Positions 21,766-32,322 of a stretch of DNA of 64,000 bases are shown here, one piece after another. The DNA is taken from assembly GCA_012934845.2 (NCBI GenBank), contig WNNJ02001753.1, positions 1-64,000 on the forward strand, given 5' to 3'. The notes beneath the pieces were generated by a model that saw only the letters and a list, made by a program, of their open reading frames with translations, did not search any database and was not told where the DNA came from. This DNA is from Pomphorhynchus laevis (Eukaryota > Acanthocephala > Palaeacanthocephala > Echinorhynchida > Pomphorhynchidae). The stretch's first letter is position 1; each line of letters begins with the position of its first letter. The translations under genes were made by a program, and so were the position numbers.

Positions 21766-23272
21766 TACTTGATCCAAGCTCCGCCTCCTCCTATAGACCA
21801 ATATCAAACCTTCCGACCATCTCAAAACTTTTCGAGCGTCTCATCCTCAGACAGGTAAGCAACTACATATCATCAAATTCTATGTTTCCACCTTTTCAAT
21901 CAGCATATCGACCACAACATTCTACTATGACCGCATGCACAAAACTCTCCAATGATCTACTTCTTGCTCTTGACAAACATCTAGTAAGCCTTGTAATTTT
22001 ACTTGATTTATCCTCCGCCTTTGATGTAGTTGATCACACTATACTTCTCTCATGTCTCAAACAACGTTACTGCTTCTCGTCTCATGTCATTTCTTGGTTC
22101 AAATCCTACCTCTCAAATCGCTCTTATCACGTAGTCTCCAACTCCAACTCTTCTGCGCCGGTTCCTCTCAGCTGCGGTGTACCACAAGGATCCGTTCTAG
22201 GGCCGCTTCTTTTCACCCTTCTTCTTGGTGATTTATCTTCCATCGTGGTCCCTTTCGGCTTTGAAGTTATTCAGTACGCTGACGATATAGTAATCTATGC
22301 ATCATGCACACTCACATCTGCATCCAACCTCGCTTCTGATGCATCGTCTTGCCTCTCTGCTATTCACGCATATCTTTGTTCAATCCGTATGTTTTTAAAC
22401 AACGAGAAATCTAACATGATGTGGATAGCACCGCGCCACTCTTACACCCTCGATTTTCCAGTATGCATACACAATTTCCGTCTACCAGAAGTGACTATCA
22501 TGACAATCCTCGGTGTCCATTTTGACAATAATCTCTCGTTTCTGCCTTTTATTCGTAGCAAGATCAGTTCATGCTCCCTCATCCTCCGTGACATTCGAAG
22601 TGTCCGTAGAAACCTCGACGTCAAATCGACAGCTATTTTAATCTCCAGCCTTTTCATGCCTCGTCTAGAATATTGCTTAGGTCTTCTCGTAAACTGTCCA
22701 GCATATCAATTTTACTATCTACAAAGGATTCTGCACATGGCTGCTAGGGTCATCTTCCGCCTTCGCAAGTACGACCACATCTCCAACACCCTCCGCATCC
22801 TTAACTGGCTCGACATTCCGAGCCGCATAACCTCTCAAATTCTCACACTTGCATGGCAAATCAAATTCCGGCACAACCCTCCTTATCTATATCTTCCTGA
22901 TAGCGCATCTAATATGACGACTGGTCTCTCCCTAAGAAGTCATCGCTCCTACTCGCTTTTCGTCCCCCGTCACAACGGTAATCACGGATATCGTGCGTTC
23001 ACCATCGCTGCACCACGCCTTTGGAACAAACTTCCTCGAGACACAAAATCATTGACGTCGCTTAAACACTTCGCAACTTCCTTGATCGCCATACTTCTTG
23101 CAAACGAACTAAAATAACACTTTCAGCCGCAATCAATTCAATAACTCTACATACAAGTTCAAACACTCATCGGACGTAAACTTGTCTTTTAATTTTTATA
23201 GTGGGCCTGTAAATGGTTCTATTTTACCACAAAGGCCACTCTAAATAAATTCTATTCTATTCTATATATATC
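21766..23272 (+). mobile_element. 5'-truncated L2-like LINE with TTCTA-type tail
   Basis: The element starts inside the RT region (TATAGACCAATATCAAACC..., ILRQVSNY-like frame) and runs to a 3' end after GCCACTCTAAATAAAT, followed by ATTCTATTCTATTCTATAT. Short 3' microsatellite tails of this sort are typical of CR1/L2 elements. It is a related but separate family from the 5.44-9.6 kb element: the protein layout is the same, but the nucleotide sequence differs widely. Confidence 0.85.
21882..23117 (+). CDS. L2-like LINE reverse transcriptase, C-terminal 411 residues, intact frame
   Basis: Continuous frame with FQSAYRPQHSTMTACTKLSN, LLDLSSAFDVVDHTILLSC, SCGVPQGSVLGPLLFTLLLG and IQYADDIVIYA (YADD at about residues 132-135), then the thumb and C-terminal domain ending PRLWNKLPRDTKSLTSLKHF. 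The N-terminal RT fingers are partly cut off by 5' truncation, so the first ATG is only the first one left. It was an RNA-directed DNA polymerase used in target-primed reverse transcription. Lack of stops over more than 400 codons suggests a young insertion. Confidence 0.85.
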   Translation: MFPPFQSAYRPQHSTMTACTKLSNDLLLALDKHLVSLVILLDLSSAFDVVDHTILLSCLKQRYCFSSHVISWFKSYLSNRSYHVVSNSNSSAPVPLSCGVPQGSVLGPLLFTLLLGDLSSIVVPFGFEVIQYADDIVIYASCTLTSASNLASDASSCLSAIHAYLCSIRMFLNNEKSNMMWIAPRHSYTLDFPVCIHNFRLPEVTIMTILGVHFDNNLSFLPFIRSKISSCSLILRDIRSVRRNLDVKSTAILISSLFMPRLEYCLGLLVNCPAYQFYYLQRILHMAARVIFRLRKYDHISNTLRILNWLDIPSRITSQILTLAWQIKFRHNPPYLYLPDSASNMTTGLSLRSHRSYSLFVPRHNGNHGYRAFTIAAPRLWNKLPRDTKSLTSLKHFATSLIAILLANELK

Positions 23273-23279
23273 ATATAAT

Positions 23280-24000
23280 TATATTATATCAAATTATAAT
23301 TTATATTAAGTTAAAATAAAAAATTGGAACCTTCAATGCGAAGCCAGAAGATGCTTTAGATCGGATCAAATGGAGAGAACTAAGCAGAAGCAGCGAACCC
23401 TGTAATTGAAATGGAAAACGCGAAGAAAAAGAAGAAATTAAAAATAATGATAAATAAAATAATAATAAAATAATAAATGATTAAATAGTAAATAATAATA
23501 GATAACAAATAGTATTAAATAAGATTTTGCATAATTTATATCATAATTTATTTAGATGGATGATAAAAATAAAAGCATTTATTATTATATAATTTATATC
23601 AAGTTAAATTTTAAAGTTGAAATTTAAAATAAAAGTCAATGTTTATGAATTGACTAATAAATAACATACGATGTATTAGAATAAGGATTAGAGGGAATCA
23701 GGAAGAACTGCTATGTAATCAGGTTTCGTTCTATATTATTTGAATAATAATAACGAGGAATAGAATAATAATTATTGAATAATAATCAATTTTTATGAAT
23801 TGGCTAATAAATAACAGGCGATATATCAGAATAATGATTAGAAGTCATCAGGAGGAAATGTTATGTTATCAGGTTTTGGACACTATTCGTCAACCCAACA
23901 TAGCAGCGCGGCCAAACATGTGCTAATGACGTATTTCTTTGATGAAATTTGATTATTTAGTATAATATTATTTATTATAAATAACGAATCAAATAATGGT
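23280..24000 (-). mobile_element. Cluster of Penelope-like 3' tails (antisense)
   Basis: Plus-strand words TATATCAAGTTAAAATAAAA and GTCAATGTTTATGAATTGAC, then GATGTATTAGAATAAGG and GAACTGCTATGTAATCAGG, mark a first tail (about 23290-23740). A second one (23780-23990) has TGTTATGTTATCAGG and AACATAGCAGCGCGGCC. The first is interrupted at 23326-23440 by an unrelated LINE end. Both lack RT coding sequence. Confidence 0.7.
23326..23440 (+). pseudogene. Fragment of a LINE C-terminus
   Basis: About 115 bp of less AT-rich sequence translate as KPEDALDRIKWRELSRSSEP followed by a stop. This pattern is common at the C-terminal end of several LINE ORF2 proteins (Asp-Arg-x-x-Trp-Arg). It lies inside a Penelope-like tail, so it was inserted or copied there later. 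The family is unknown. Confidence 0.4.
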
Positions 24001-24181
24001 TATGTCAAACCACTAAACCTAGACGAAGTCACTGCAGGTAAAACAGTAAGGCAGATCCTCATAAAAAAATCCAGAGGCAGCTGATGTATGTAAAAACGCT
24101 TTATAAACATCACCATTATGTGAAGCAAAGGACTTTCACTCGATCGCTTTTGCAGGTATCTACGCAGAAAAATTAGTCTCA

Positions 24182-24946
24182 GTGGCCCGTAGAGTTAAAG
24201 GTAGCGCAGGCCCCTCCGGAGCGGATGCAAGGGCATGGTTTGAAATGTTGACTGAATTTGACCTAGATTCGCAACAATTAACTGAAGCCTTAGCGTCGTT
24301 TGCTAGATTTATCGCAACACAGGACGTGTCCGTCAGTTCCATGAAGGCACTTACAACGAGCAGGCTAGTCGCATTAAGCAAGAACCCTGGGGTTCGACCA
24401 ATAGGAATCGGAGATGTTTCGAGAAGAATAATCTCAAAGTCAATACTAAGTGTTGCTCAGCCACAACTACAACGGATTTGTGGAAAAATACAGTTTTGTG
24501 CTGGACAGAGTGCAGGAACCGAATGTGTAATCCACGCTCTACGAGATATACTCTCCAAAGAACCAAACTCAGTGATTATGTCAATTGATGCAGGCAATGC
24601 ATTCCACCGTGTAAATCGGAAGTCCGCTCTTATCAACATTCCGAAAATATGTCCAGCACTTTCAACAGTTCTCTCAAATTTATATAAAAATCCAACGATA
24701 CTTACCACTGGTAATGAATGTATTCTCTCTCAAGAAGGATTTACCCAGGGAGATGTCTTCGCAATGACTGATTTTGCATCAGCCACGCTACCATTATTAC
24801 CTCGTATCAAAGATAAGTTCCCAAGAATTCATCAATACTGGTATGCTGACGACGGCAACTTCGTCGGAAGCCCTTCTGAAGTAAATATGACATTCGAATT
24901 GCTCCAACAAATTGGTCCTGAATACGGATTTTACATAAATGGATAA
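24182..24946 (+). pseudogene. Reverse transcriptase domain of the RT/nuclease element
   Basis: The frame shows GSAGPSGADARAWFEMLTEF, RLVALSKNPGVRPIGIGDVS, FCAGQSAGTECVIHALRD, VIMSIDAGNAFHRVNRKSAL, SQEGFTQGDVFAMTDFA and HQYWYADDGNFVG, with the catalytic YADD at about residues 221-224 and SIDAGNAF supplying the first aspartate. The catalytic residues are intact here. The frame stops at 24944 with GFYINGKK-like sequence and resumes out of frame at about 25030. The frame extends upstream of 24182 without an ATG, so the start given is only the first usable codon. Confidence 0.8.
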
Positions 24947-25029
24947 AAAGTAATGTCTATACAAACGGGATTAACGCAGCGTCGATTTAAAATTTATTTG
25001 AAGATATTCAGATCTCAATTAACGATGAA

Positions 25030-26195
25030 GGGTTATCAGTATTAGGATCTCCTATCGGTAATGAAACGTTCGTGGAAGATTTTGTTCACAAAACCACTAA
25101 ATTAATGATCAACACCATCGCTCGTCTTACTGAAGTTGGACACACCGATCTTCAGATTGCATATGCAGTGTTAACCAGATCTATTCAGCACAAGTGGAAT
25201 CATCTCCAGGGATCTTGTATTTGCGACGCTGATTGGTTTGTTCCACCAGGTCAATGCTAAAATGTTTAATTGGATCCAATCCAGTTAGTGACGATATTTT
25301 ATGGCGAATTTACAGTCTAAGTGTACTAAACGGGGGTATTGGTATCAAAGATCCAAGTACTTACTTAGATGGTAAATATGAAGCCTCCCGTAGATTGTAT
25401 GAGCATTACATAGATGGTCTCACAGATATTGACGTCAATCTTAGGCAGTTAACCGTTTATAAAGAAATTCAAAAAAATCGAGTATCTAAAGAACAGGACG
25501 AGCGATTTCGCCTAATGCAAACCCTTGATCCGGTCCTTAAAAGTTCCATCGAGCACGCATCAGTAAAAGGATCATCCGCTTGGCTGACCGTATTTCCAAC
25601 GCAAAATACACAAACGAGAATGAGCAGCATTCCTTTTCGCGACTCAATTTTTGCAAGGTATGGTGCACTTCCAACAGATGCTCCCAAAACATGCCGGTGT
25701 GGTGAGGCAAACTCCACTCCCGTGCATTTTCGTGTCCAGTTGGCGGATTGACCTCAATGAAACACGACGTAATTCGGGATTTTCTCGCAGAAAGTTAACA
25801 TAGGTGTGTCGCAACGTCCAAATTGAGCCTAATCTGAGTCTAATTAGTGAAAGTGTCAAATTTCGCAATCGCACTGCTACAACGGATCCTGAAGCAAGAT
25901 TAGATATCTCATGGTCAGGCCGTTTTGGAGACAGAACGGAGCGTACTCTCATAGATATCTGCGTTTTTAATGCTCACGCTCAATCTAACTTCTCCAAGAG
26001 TCACGATTCATGCTTTCATTTTCACGAATCAAGAAAAAGAGGTAAATACCTATAGCGCGTTACGGATATCGAACGAGCTTCATTCATTCCGGCCGTCTTC
26101 TTAAGCCACTGTGGAGCTGGTAAGAAGTCCGGTATTTTTTTAAAGCGGTTGGCCGGTTGCATCGCCCAGAAACATCATACATCATACTCTGACGA
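25030..26195 (+). pseudogene. C-terminal thumb, Zn-binding and nuclease-like region of the RT/nuclease element
   Basis: After the RT palm, LSVLGSPIGNETFVEDFV and later GGIGIKDPSTYLDGKYEASR follow (25072-25751). CRCGEANSTPVHF then begins a CxCG...H...C motif whose last part (CPVGGLTSMKHDVIRDFLAES) is only read after a one-base frameshift near 25730. From 25860, ATTDPEARLDISWSGRFGDR and RTLIDICVFNAHAQSN give a spaced Asp...Asp-x-x-V-F-N pattern like restriction-type (PD-(D/E)XK) nucleases of non-LTR elements. The end, HCGAGKKSGIFLKRLAG, is in another frame. The nuclease role is inferred from the pattern. Confidence 0.6.
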
Positions 26196-26300
26196 AATAC
26201 GATGTATTCGAATAAGCAAAAGTGGTCATTAATAGGAAATACTATGTTATCACAATTCGGACCCGATTCCTCTTACAGTGGCCAGATTTCTCTAACCAGT
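26196..26300 (-). repeat. Partial Penelope-like structured tail
   Basis: ACGATGTATTCGAATAAGC, GGTCATTAATAGGAAATACT, ATGTTATCACAATTCGG and GATTCCTCTTACAGTGGCC match the outer arm and first half of the structured block. The rest is missing. Confidence 0.55.
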
Positions 26301-26473
26301 ACCTGAGTGTTACCGTTCAACGAAGAAATGGTGCATGCATGCTCGACGTAGCACACGACAATCACCTTCCTATTTTTTAATTATTAATTAAATATTATTA
26401 ATTACCAATTATTAATTTTAATTAATTGGAAAATTAATAGAGTTTAAGGTAATTTTATTCTAATATAAAGCAA

Positions 26474-26475
26474 AG

Positions 26476-26520
<45 letters not shown>
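26474..26520. repeat. (TA)n microsatellite
   Basis: About 23 uninterrupted TA units. Confidence 0.97.
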
Positions 26521-26521
<1 letters not shown>

Positions 26522-26559
26522 AATAGTTGCTATAGTTACGCCCTATATCCGATTCCATA

Positions 26560-27165
26560 AGGGTATCATATCCAATTGGATATCATGAAGGAAAGATCTT
26601 GTAGCTGGTTTTTAATGCGAAAGTCACCTTGTGTGACACAGTAACCAATAGATAATTAAGCATCCATCAAAGGATCACCAGCCCGATTTCAATCGATCTT
26701 CATGATCCCATACGAAACAATCTATAATAAGCATGCCAGAGAGCATCTCGAACAATGCCGTTTTTGGAGATCGTGATGGAAGGTTTCATATACTGTGTGA
26801 AATGTGGTAATCCTGGATTCGTAGCCTTGCAGTTAAGATAGCGCAAGACAAGTACGGAGAGCGACAGCTCGAATCTCGGATAAGTCAAATTTCAAAAGGA
26901 GAAGAGTTGGTAGTCAGCCTTATAATGAGCCCAGGGCTACCAACATGTGGCAAAAAGCGGTCGAAACGAAAACGGCTGTGGCAATGATGCCGTTAGTAGT
27001 CAGGGTGTATGGAATTGGATATCATGAAGGAAGGATTCTGTAGCTGGTTTTCAATGCGAAAGTCACCTTGTGTGACCTAGCAACCATTCAATACATAAAT
27101 AAGCATCCATTAAAGGATCACCAGTCCCGATTTCAATCGATCTTCGTGATCCCATAAGAAACAAT
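26560..27165. repeat. Direct 155-bp repeats around a LINE-like end
   Basis: A block with AATTGGATATCATGAAGGAA, GTAGCTGGTTTT, GCGAAAGTCACCTTGTGTGA and GGATCACCAG...GATTTCAATCGATCTTC occurs at about 26572-26725 and again at about 27012-27165. In between, 26930-27010 translates as NMWQKAVETKTAVAMMPLVV, similar to the last residues of some LINE ORF2 proteins. The block may be the 3' UTR of that LINE, present in two copies. LTR-like direct repeats of a tiny element are an alternative, but I see no primer-binding site. Confidence 0.6.
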
Positions 27166-27500
27166 ATATATATCCTACGCATATTCTATGAATATTTTAA
27201 GATATTCATATAATATTTTAATTATTTAAGTTGCAATATATAATAATCAATTATAAATTTATTACGTTTTAAATAATTGTGACTTTATAAATAAAATTAT
27301 ATCTTGTATTGCGGAATGACTTAAGTTTTGTCCTATTTCATTGTTTTTCACCCAAATGTCGGATCCAACATGATTATTACTCATGTTACAATGTAATGCA
27401 CAAATTAATTAACTTTTTTTTATCAAGAATAAGACACTTACTTATTTGATACATGTCGCGCCGCTACATATATTCCTTGTAGATACATTTTTAATTTTCT

Positions 27501-27767
27501 TTAGCTGACAACATTCTTCTGATTCCCTTTTATTAGATTGTAAATTAGATTGGCCTTCTTTGTGTACTTTGTTCTTTGAGTGTTTCTTAGTTGGGAAATA
27601 CTGCTTTTATTGTATGATGCATATTGTTTTGTACTTTGTTTATGAATCATTTTTCTGAATTTCGCTGCTTCGTCAGCTAACAGCTTTTGCTGTTTTATGA
27701 ACATTTTCGTCAATAGATAAAGCTTTTCTACAATTAAGACTTTACTACAATCATCTATTTGGTAACT
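27501..27767 (-). CDS. Possible terminal exon of an unidentified host gene
   Basis: On the minus strand an AG acceptor (TTTATAG) precedes a frame from 27767 to a TAA/TAG-type stop at 27501, 88 residues. It starts SYQIDDCSKVLIVEKLYLLT and continues FIKQQKLLADEAAKFRKMI; it is Lys-, Gln- and Asn-rich with a helical middle. It resembles none of the repeat families here and has no obvious relative in the window. It cannot belong upstream of the membrane/mucin exons because it ends in a stop. It may be a chance open frame in AT-rich DNA. Confidence 0.35.
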   Translation of the reverse strand, partial: SYQIDDCSKVLIVEKLYLLTKMFIKQQKLLADEAAKFRKMIHKQSTKQYASYNKSSISQLRNTQRTKYTKKANLIYNLIKGNQKNVVS

Positions 27768-28114
27768 CTATAAATTAATGTTAAAACAAGTTACTGCTGT
27801 GAAAAAGGCATGAAAAAAACATTACAATTTCGTCTACAGCTTATCACAGATTTCATCAAATACAACAAAATATTTAAAAGAACTTGGTTTTATAAAAATC
27901 AAGGTTTTTGTCGCATCGAGGATTGTAATTTCACTTAAATAAAACTGCATAAGAGCTATTAATAGTAAACTGCAGGTTTATTAAGCCGTAATTAATTGTG
28001 ATATTAATTATGAAAACATTTCGAGCAAAATACAAATAATAACAGATTTGATTCTGTTCTAAATTTGCAGTAAAGATGCTGTACGAAATTATCACCACGA
28101 AATAAGCTCTTGAT
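27768..28114. other. AT-rich gap, no gene seen
   Basis: No frame or repeat is recognised. Confidence 0.35.
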
Positions 28115-28430
28115 CAGATCAGCTAACCGAGTCTATGTATTATATATTATTTATAAATTCAAAATAATGATAAATAAAATTCAAATAATTAAACAATAAA
28201 TAATTATAAATAATAAATAATTATTATATAAGATTTTATATTACTCATATCAAGTTAAAATTTAAAATTGAAATTTAAAATAAACGTCATTTTTATGAAT
28301 TAACTAATAAATAACAGACGATGTATCAGAATAAGGATTATAAATCATCAGGAGGAACATATGATCAGGAGGAACTAAGATTAGAAGTCATCATGAAGAA
28401 GTGCTATATTATCAGGCTTTGAGAACTTTT
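28115..28430 (-). mobile_element. Penelope-like 3' tail (antisense)
   Basis: The plus strand begins GATCAGCTAACCGAGTCTA (the family terminus), passes TCATATCAAGTTAAAATT and TTTTTATGAATTAACTAAT, and ends in a truncated structured block with AGGAGGAACATATGATCAGG. A small internal duplication of AGGAGGAAC is present. Confidence 0.75.
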
Positions 28431-28760
28431 CTATTTGCAAAATTCGAAAACACTATCCAAAAAGAGAAAATTTTGTACTTAAAATGTTTCGTCGTTTTTG
28501 GATTTTCTCAATATGAAATTCCAGCATAGCCCTCAAGTGAGATCTTCGAGACCGGTTGTATATTGTCTTTTAGGCACCATCACCGTTATCAACAAATAAA
28601 GTAAAAAATTTCTTTACGTTTCGTCGCATTGGCTTCTTCAGAAAAATATTGTGATGATTTATATCTTTAAACACAGAACAATCTTCGTTTACGTAAATAT
28701 CAAGTATGATTTTAACTTTAACAAACTGCAAAGTCACACGAAAAATTGTATTGCACAATC
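28430..28760 (-). pseudogene. Fragment from a retroelement 5' region (LKKPMRRNV motif)
   Basis: The minus-strand frame 28758-28570 includes NIFLKKPMRRNVKKFFTLF. The underlying DNA (28641-28612) reads CTGAAGAAGCC...GCGACGAAACGTA, with CTGANGA and GAAAC in the order seen in hammerhead motifs, but the intervening stem is weak. Sequences of this type often lie near Penelope-like ends in other invertebrate genomes. This is from general knowledge and was not checked here. Confidence 0.35.
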
Positions 28761-28765
28761 AACTT

Positions 28766-28860
28766 ATAACGGATATAGATAAACGGATATCGATCAATGG
28801 ATAACAATCAGTGGATATTAATCAATGAATATCGACCAACGGATATTGATAAATGGAAAA
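28766..28860. repeat. Degenerate ~20-bp tandem repeat
   Basis: Units such as ACGGATATCGATCAATGGATA and its variants recur four or five times in a row. Confidence 0.75.
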
Positions 28861-29234
28861 TCTTAGAACGAAATATTGATCAACGCAACATTGATGAAAG
28901 AAGCAAATCCGCTTGTTGAGTTATGTTTTTAATAAATAATAATATTTAATACATAAATTATAAATAATTGAATAATTATAAATACTAAATAATTATATAA
29001 GATTTTATTAATTTTCATATTAATTTTAAATTTTAAATAAAAGTCAATAAAATTAATATAATATTAATATAATTAATATATTAAGTTATTGTACTAAAAT
29101 ATGATCGTATTTCTTATACACATTAGATGTCATGAAGTACAAAACAATTTAATTGTAGTTTTGTGTTTAAATTAATAGTAAAATTATATTAGACCAAACA
29201 ATGGCTTAAAATAATAATGTATCGAAAAGTTAGA

Positions 29235-29770
29235 CAGTTCCAGATTCAGCAAATTCCTCCAGATTAATCAAATTTTATAATATATGCATATTTTATAATT
29301 ATATATGTAGTCACTGCAATTATGTATTGCAGTCAAATGTGTAAGATTAATGCACAGACAGTATCCTTTCATTTCACAGATTAATGACGAATTCTGAAAA
29401 TCTATTTCGAAATGTACAAGAGTAAGAAGTCTATAAATTCGGAGGAGTTTCAGGCAATCTTTCAACGAATAGTTGGATTCTATATAGACTATTCAAGTAT
29501 TACAGCATGTTGAAACGTTAGTGCTTAGTGCCTGCGCCCTGAGTACTAACTGAGTACTAAGTACTAACGTTGACGCAGGATGTTGTTAGCGGTTAGATCG
29601 TGTTGCAACTGGTTAGTGACGATATTCGTCCACCAATTTGCAGGCACATGTTTAGGATTGAAGTATTGAGCAGTATAATGTTTATACATTTACAGATTAG
29701 TGACATGCTAGGAAATCTATTTAAAAAAATCTATTTTTTTTCTAATCTAAAACTAACTATATCATTGCTT
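29235..29770. repeat. Two diverged copies of a short dispersed repeat
   Basis: Blocks with TTCACAGATTAATGAC, GAAAATCTATTTCGAAATG and TTCAACGAATAGTTGGATTC (29240-29510), and CTGGTTAGTGACGATATTCG, GCACATGTTTAGGATTGAAG and ACAGATTAGTGAC (29515-29770), share parts with a third copy at 31085-31390. No coding frame; possibly a SINE-like or pseudogene-derived repeat. Confidence 0.6.
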
Positions 29771-29942
29771 AATATTCTTAACATCAAAAGATGCGTTGCA
29801 ATGCAAACATACTTTAAATAAAACTCTTGTTTTACTAATATAGTCAGTACACATTTAAATGTAGCTTATATGTAAGAACCTTGACTTTTCAAATGATATT
29901 TTCAAATATAATGTCTATTATAGAATGATATAATATCATATA

Positions 29943-30330
29943 TATATCAGGATGTCAGCACTACGAAATAAATTCAACAGTGAGATTGTCGCAAATGACA
30001 AAGTCATCGTTTCGAGCTAATTGACTCAAATCAGTAGCTTGTGCTCCCTACAACTGGATTGAAGTTGAAAGAAAAGCTAGACGGTGATTTAAGGCAACAA
30101 AAGCTCCTTGTTCTCTTGCAAAGACTGTGGTTTGCAACTGCAAATATTCTCATTAAAGAGAACAAGGAGCTGTCGTTGCCTTAAATCACCGTCTAGCTTT
30201 TCTTTAAACTTTAATACAGTTTTAGGGAGTACAAGCTACTGATGAGAGTCAATTAGATCGAAACGGTGACTTTGTCATTTTCGACAATCTCACTGCTGTA
30301 TTTCTTTCGTGACGCTGACATCCTGATATA
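29943..30330. mobile_element. 388-bp palindromic MITE-like element
   Basis: The ends TATATCAGGATGTCAGC and GCTGACATCCTGATATA are exact inverted repeats. Similarity runs inward through GAGATTGTCG..AATGACAAAGTCA and AGCTAGACGGTGATTTAAGGC for about 170 bp per arm, leaving a loop of about 50 bp. There is no coding frame. It is a non-autonomous foldback element; the superfamily is not clear, because the AT-rich flanks hide any target duplication. Confidence 0.88.
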
Positions 30331-30669
30331 AACTATTGATAGCTATTACATGCATTTAAAGAAATTGAAATGAAATTTAATTATTTTCATTAAAAATGAA
30401 AAATTGATTGAAATAACAAGCGGATTGATTGAAATAATAAGCGTCAGGAGTTAATAAAATATGAAATTACAGCTAATCTCAATTTGCTAAACGGTGTTAT
30501 ATCGTACAGCATAAAATCATAGGTCGCATTACTTATATATAATATACAATATTTATAAATAATGTTTACATTATAAATATAATATTTATATAAATATTTC
30601 AATTAAGTTAAAAACATTTATATTTGTATCACTCCTACTCGTTCTACTTGACATATTTACAATAAATTA

Positions 30670-30945
30670 AATTAAATCAGCTAAATGAGTCTACGTATTT
30701 AATATAATTATAAAATAAACAAAACATAATAATGCTTAATCAAAATTTAATAATTAAATAATAAAATTAATAATTGTTTTTAGATTTTCTATAATTTAAA
30801 TCAAGTTAAAAAATAAAAATAAAAAATAAAATTTAAAATAAACGTCATTTTTATGAATTGACTAATAAATAACAGACGTTGTATCAGAATAAGAATTAGA
30901 GGTCATCTGGAGGAACTGCTATGCTATCAGGTTTCGGCCCCTTTG
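30670..30945 (-). mobile_element. Penelope-like 3' tail (antisense)
   Basis: The plus strand starts AATCAGCTAAATGAGTCTACG and ends in the first half of the structured block (GGAGGAACTGCTATGCTATC, GGTTTCGGCCCC). It is cut immediately after GGCCCC, so the second strands of both proposed stems are missing. Confidence 0.75.
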
Positions 30946-31084
30946 TGAAATGCAAGGATGCTATAGTGCTCAATGCTCAATCCTAAACATGTGCATGCAA
31001 ACTAGTGTACGATTTTCGTCACAAGCTAGTTGCAAAATGATCTATCAACCAACAACATCATGTTCCAACGTTATTAATACTTGG

Positions 31085-31390
31085 ATCATCATGTTATTAC
31101 AACTTGTAAAGACGTTAGTGCTCAGTTGCTACGCCCTGATGATCCACTGAATAGTGTTGCAACTGGTTCGTGACGATATTCGTACATAAGTTTGCAGACA
31201 CACGTTTAGGATTAAAGCACAGAGCATGATAACATTCTTACATTTCACAGATTATATGATCTGCTCTGGAAATCTATTTCAAAAAGTGCTAGACCGGTAA
31301 GGAGTCTACAAATTCGCAAGAAAGTTTCGTGCAATTTTTCAATGACTAGCTGGATTCTCTATAGACCATCCAAGTATTTATATCATAAAT
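31085..31390. repeat. Third copy of the short dispersed repeat
   Basis: Matches 29235-29770 through GTTGCAACTGGTTCGTGACG, CACGTTTAGGATTAAAGCA, TTCACAGATTATATGA and CTGGATTCTCTATAGACCAT. Confidence 0.6.
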
Positions 31391-31848
31391 ATTAAATATA
31401 TTTATTGATATATAATTTCATTAATATCAATAAATGAAAATAGTGTCATTAATAGCGCAAACTTGGTTTACCTTCACATATACTACATCAGAAGAAAATA
31501 CTCGTTTTATATCCTTGTGTTTATAAAATATAATTCGATGAACAGGAATTCAATGTTTAACACGTTATCTTGTCGACTAGGACAAGCACAAACACATAAC
31601 TATAGCAATAACGAGAAAAAACGTAGACAACTTTTATTTCGTATGAAAGTAGTAATATTCAACGAACAATGTGTTATTCTACAAACGTAAAGAGCGCAAG
31701 TGCACGAATTGTTATTAATCTAAGGTTAGATTGCTGCTTTGACTAAGCAATATCCAAGGGTTTGCTTGTTGTACGAGATAGATAAAAAGTTAATGAAGAG
31801 CATTAATTTAAAACAGAATTAATTTTGAAATTATTGCAGATAATTACA

Positions 31849-32322
31849 ATGAGTGATAATATTCCACCAGATCGACTAAAGACGAAATCGTGTCAACCCA
31901 TGGAACAAAATCTAACAAAACTGGTTTGCCAATTGAATCATGACTGTGAACTTTATGAAAATCTGTACAAGAAAGCGTGCCGTAAAGAATTAAGATGTCG
32001 CGCGGAATTGTACACTGCTCATAACCACTTTAAACAACAATTATTTCAAATGAGAAAAAAAGACGAACCTCTGATTCTACTTAGATATCTTGCTAGTCGC
32101 CTCGAAATTCAGGATAAGACAATTTCCGAAAACAAAATTCTAATAAATAATTTAGTTGACAATTTGAAGAAACGAAGAGAATACGACAGCAGTATAGATT
32201 TACGTGAATCAGGAAATCTAGCAAGATCCCAAAACATGTTACTGACGAAGAGGCCGGAATTACAAATTACAACACAGCGCAATGAATGTAATTATTTTTT
32301 GATTAAAAAGAACACCATTGAA
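31849..32322 (+). CDS. Coiled-coil protein, exon 1
   Basis: An ATG at 31849 follows an acceptor-like TTATTGCAG, so a 5'-UTR intron is possible. The frame runs 158 codons to a strong donor, GAA/GTAAGT at 32323. The protein begins MSDNIPPDRLKTKSCQPMEQ. It has a helical region with heptad-like spacing (LTKLVCQLNHDCELYENLYK and LRYLASRLEIQDKTISENKI). It ends NYFLIKKNTIE in phase 0. If the donor were not used, the frame would end 23 codons later at 32391. Assignment to the same gene as the later exons rests on strand, shared phase 0 and similar composition. No family is recognised. Confidence 0.6.

Larger units (their letters stand above)
24000..26195 (+). mobile_element. RT element with C-terminal restriction-like nuclease, copy 2
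   Basis: A 2.2-kb stretch encodes, in several frames, an N-terminal region (EAKDFHSIAFAGIYAEKLVS), an RT, a Zn-binding motif and a nuclease-like C-terminus. Frameshifts or stops occur at about 24110, 24945, 25260 and 25730. It is 5'-truncated or decayed upstream of 24000. The layout (RT, then CxCG...H...C, then a D...R-V-F-N type nuclease) is seen in a retrotransposon group found in cnidarians and other animals. I do not assign a clade name. Confidence 0.7.

Noticed and set aside
26560-27165. Small LTR retrotransposon (two direct repeats 440 bp apart)
   Set aside because: No primer-binding site, polypurine tract or TG..CA ends. The inner sequence looks like a LINE C-terminus, so duplicated LINE 3' UTR is simpler.
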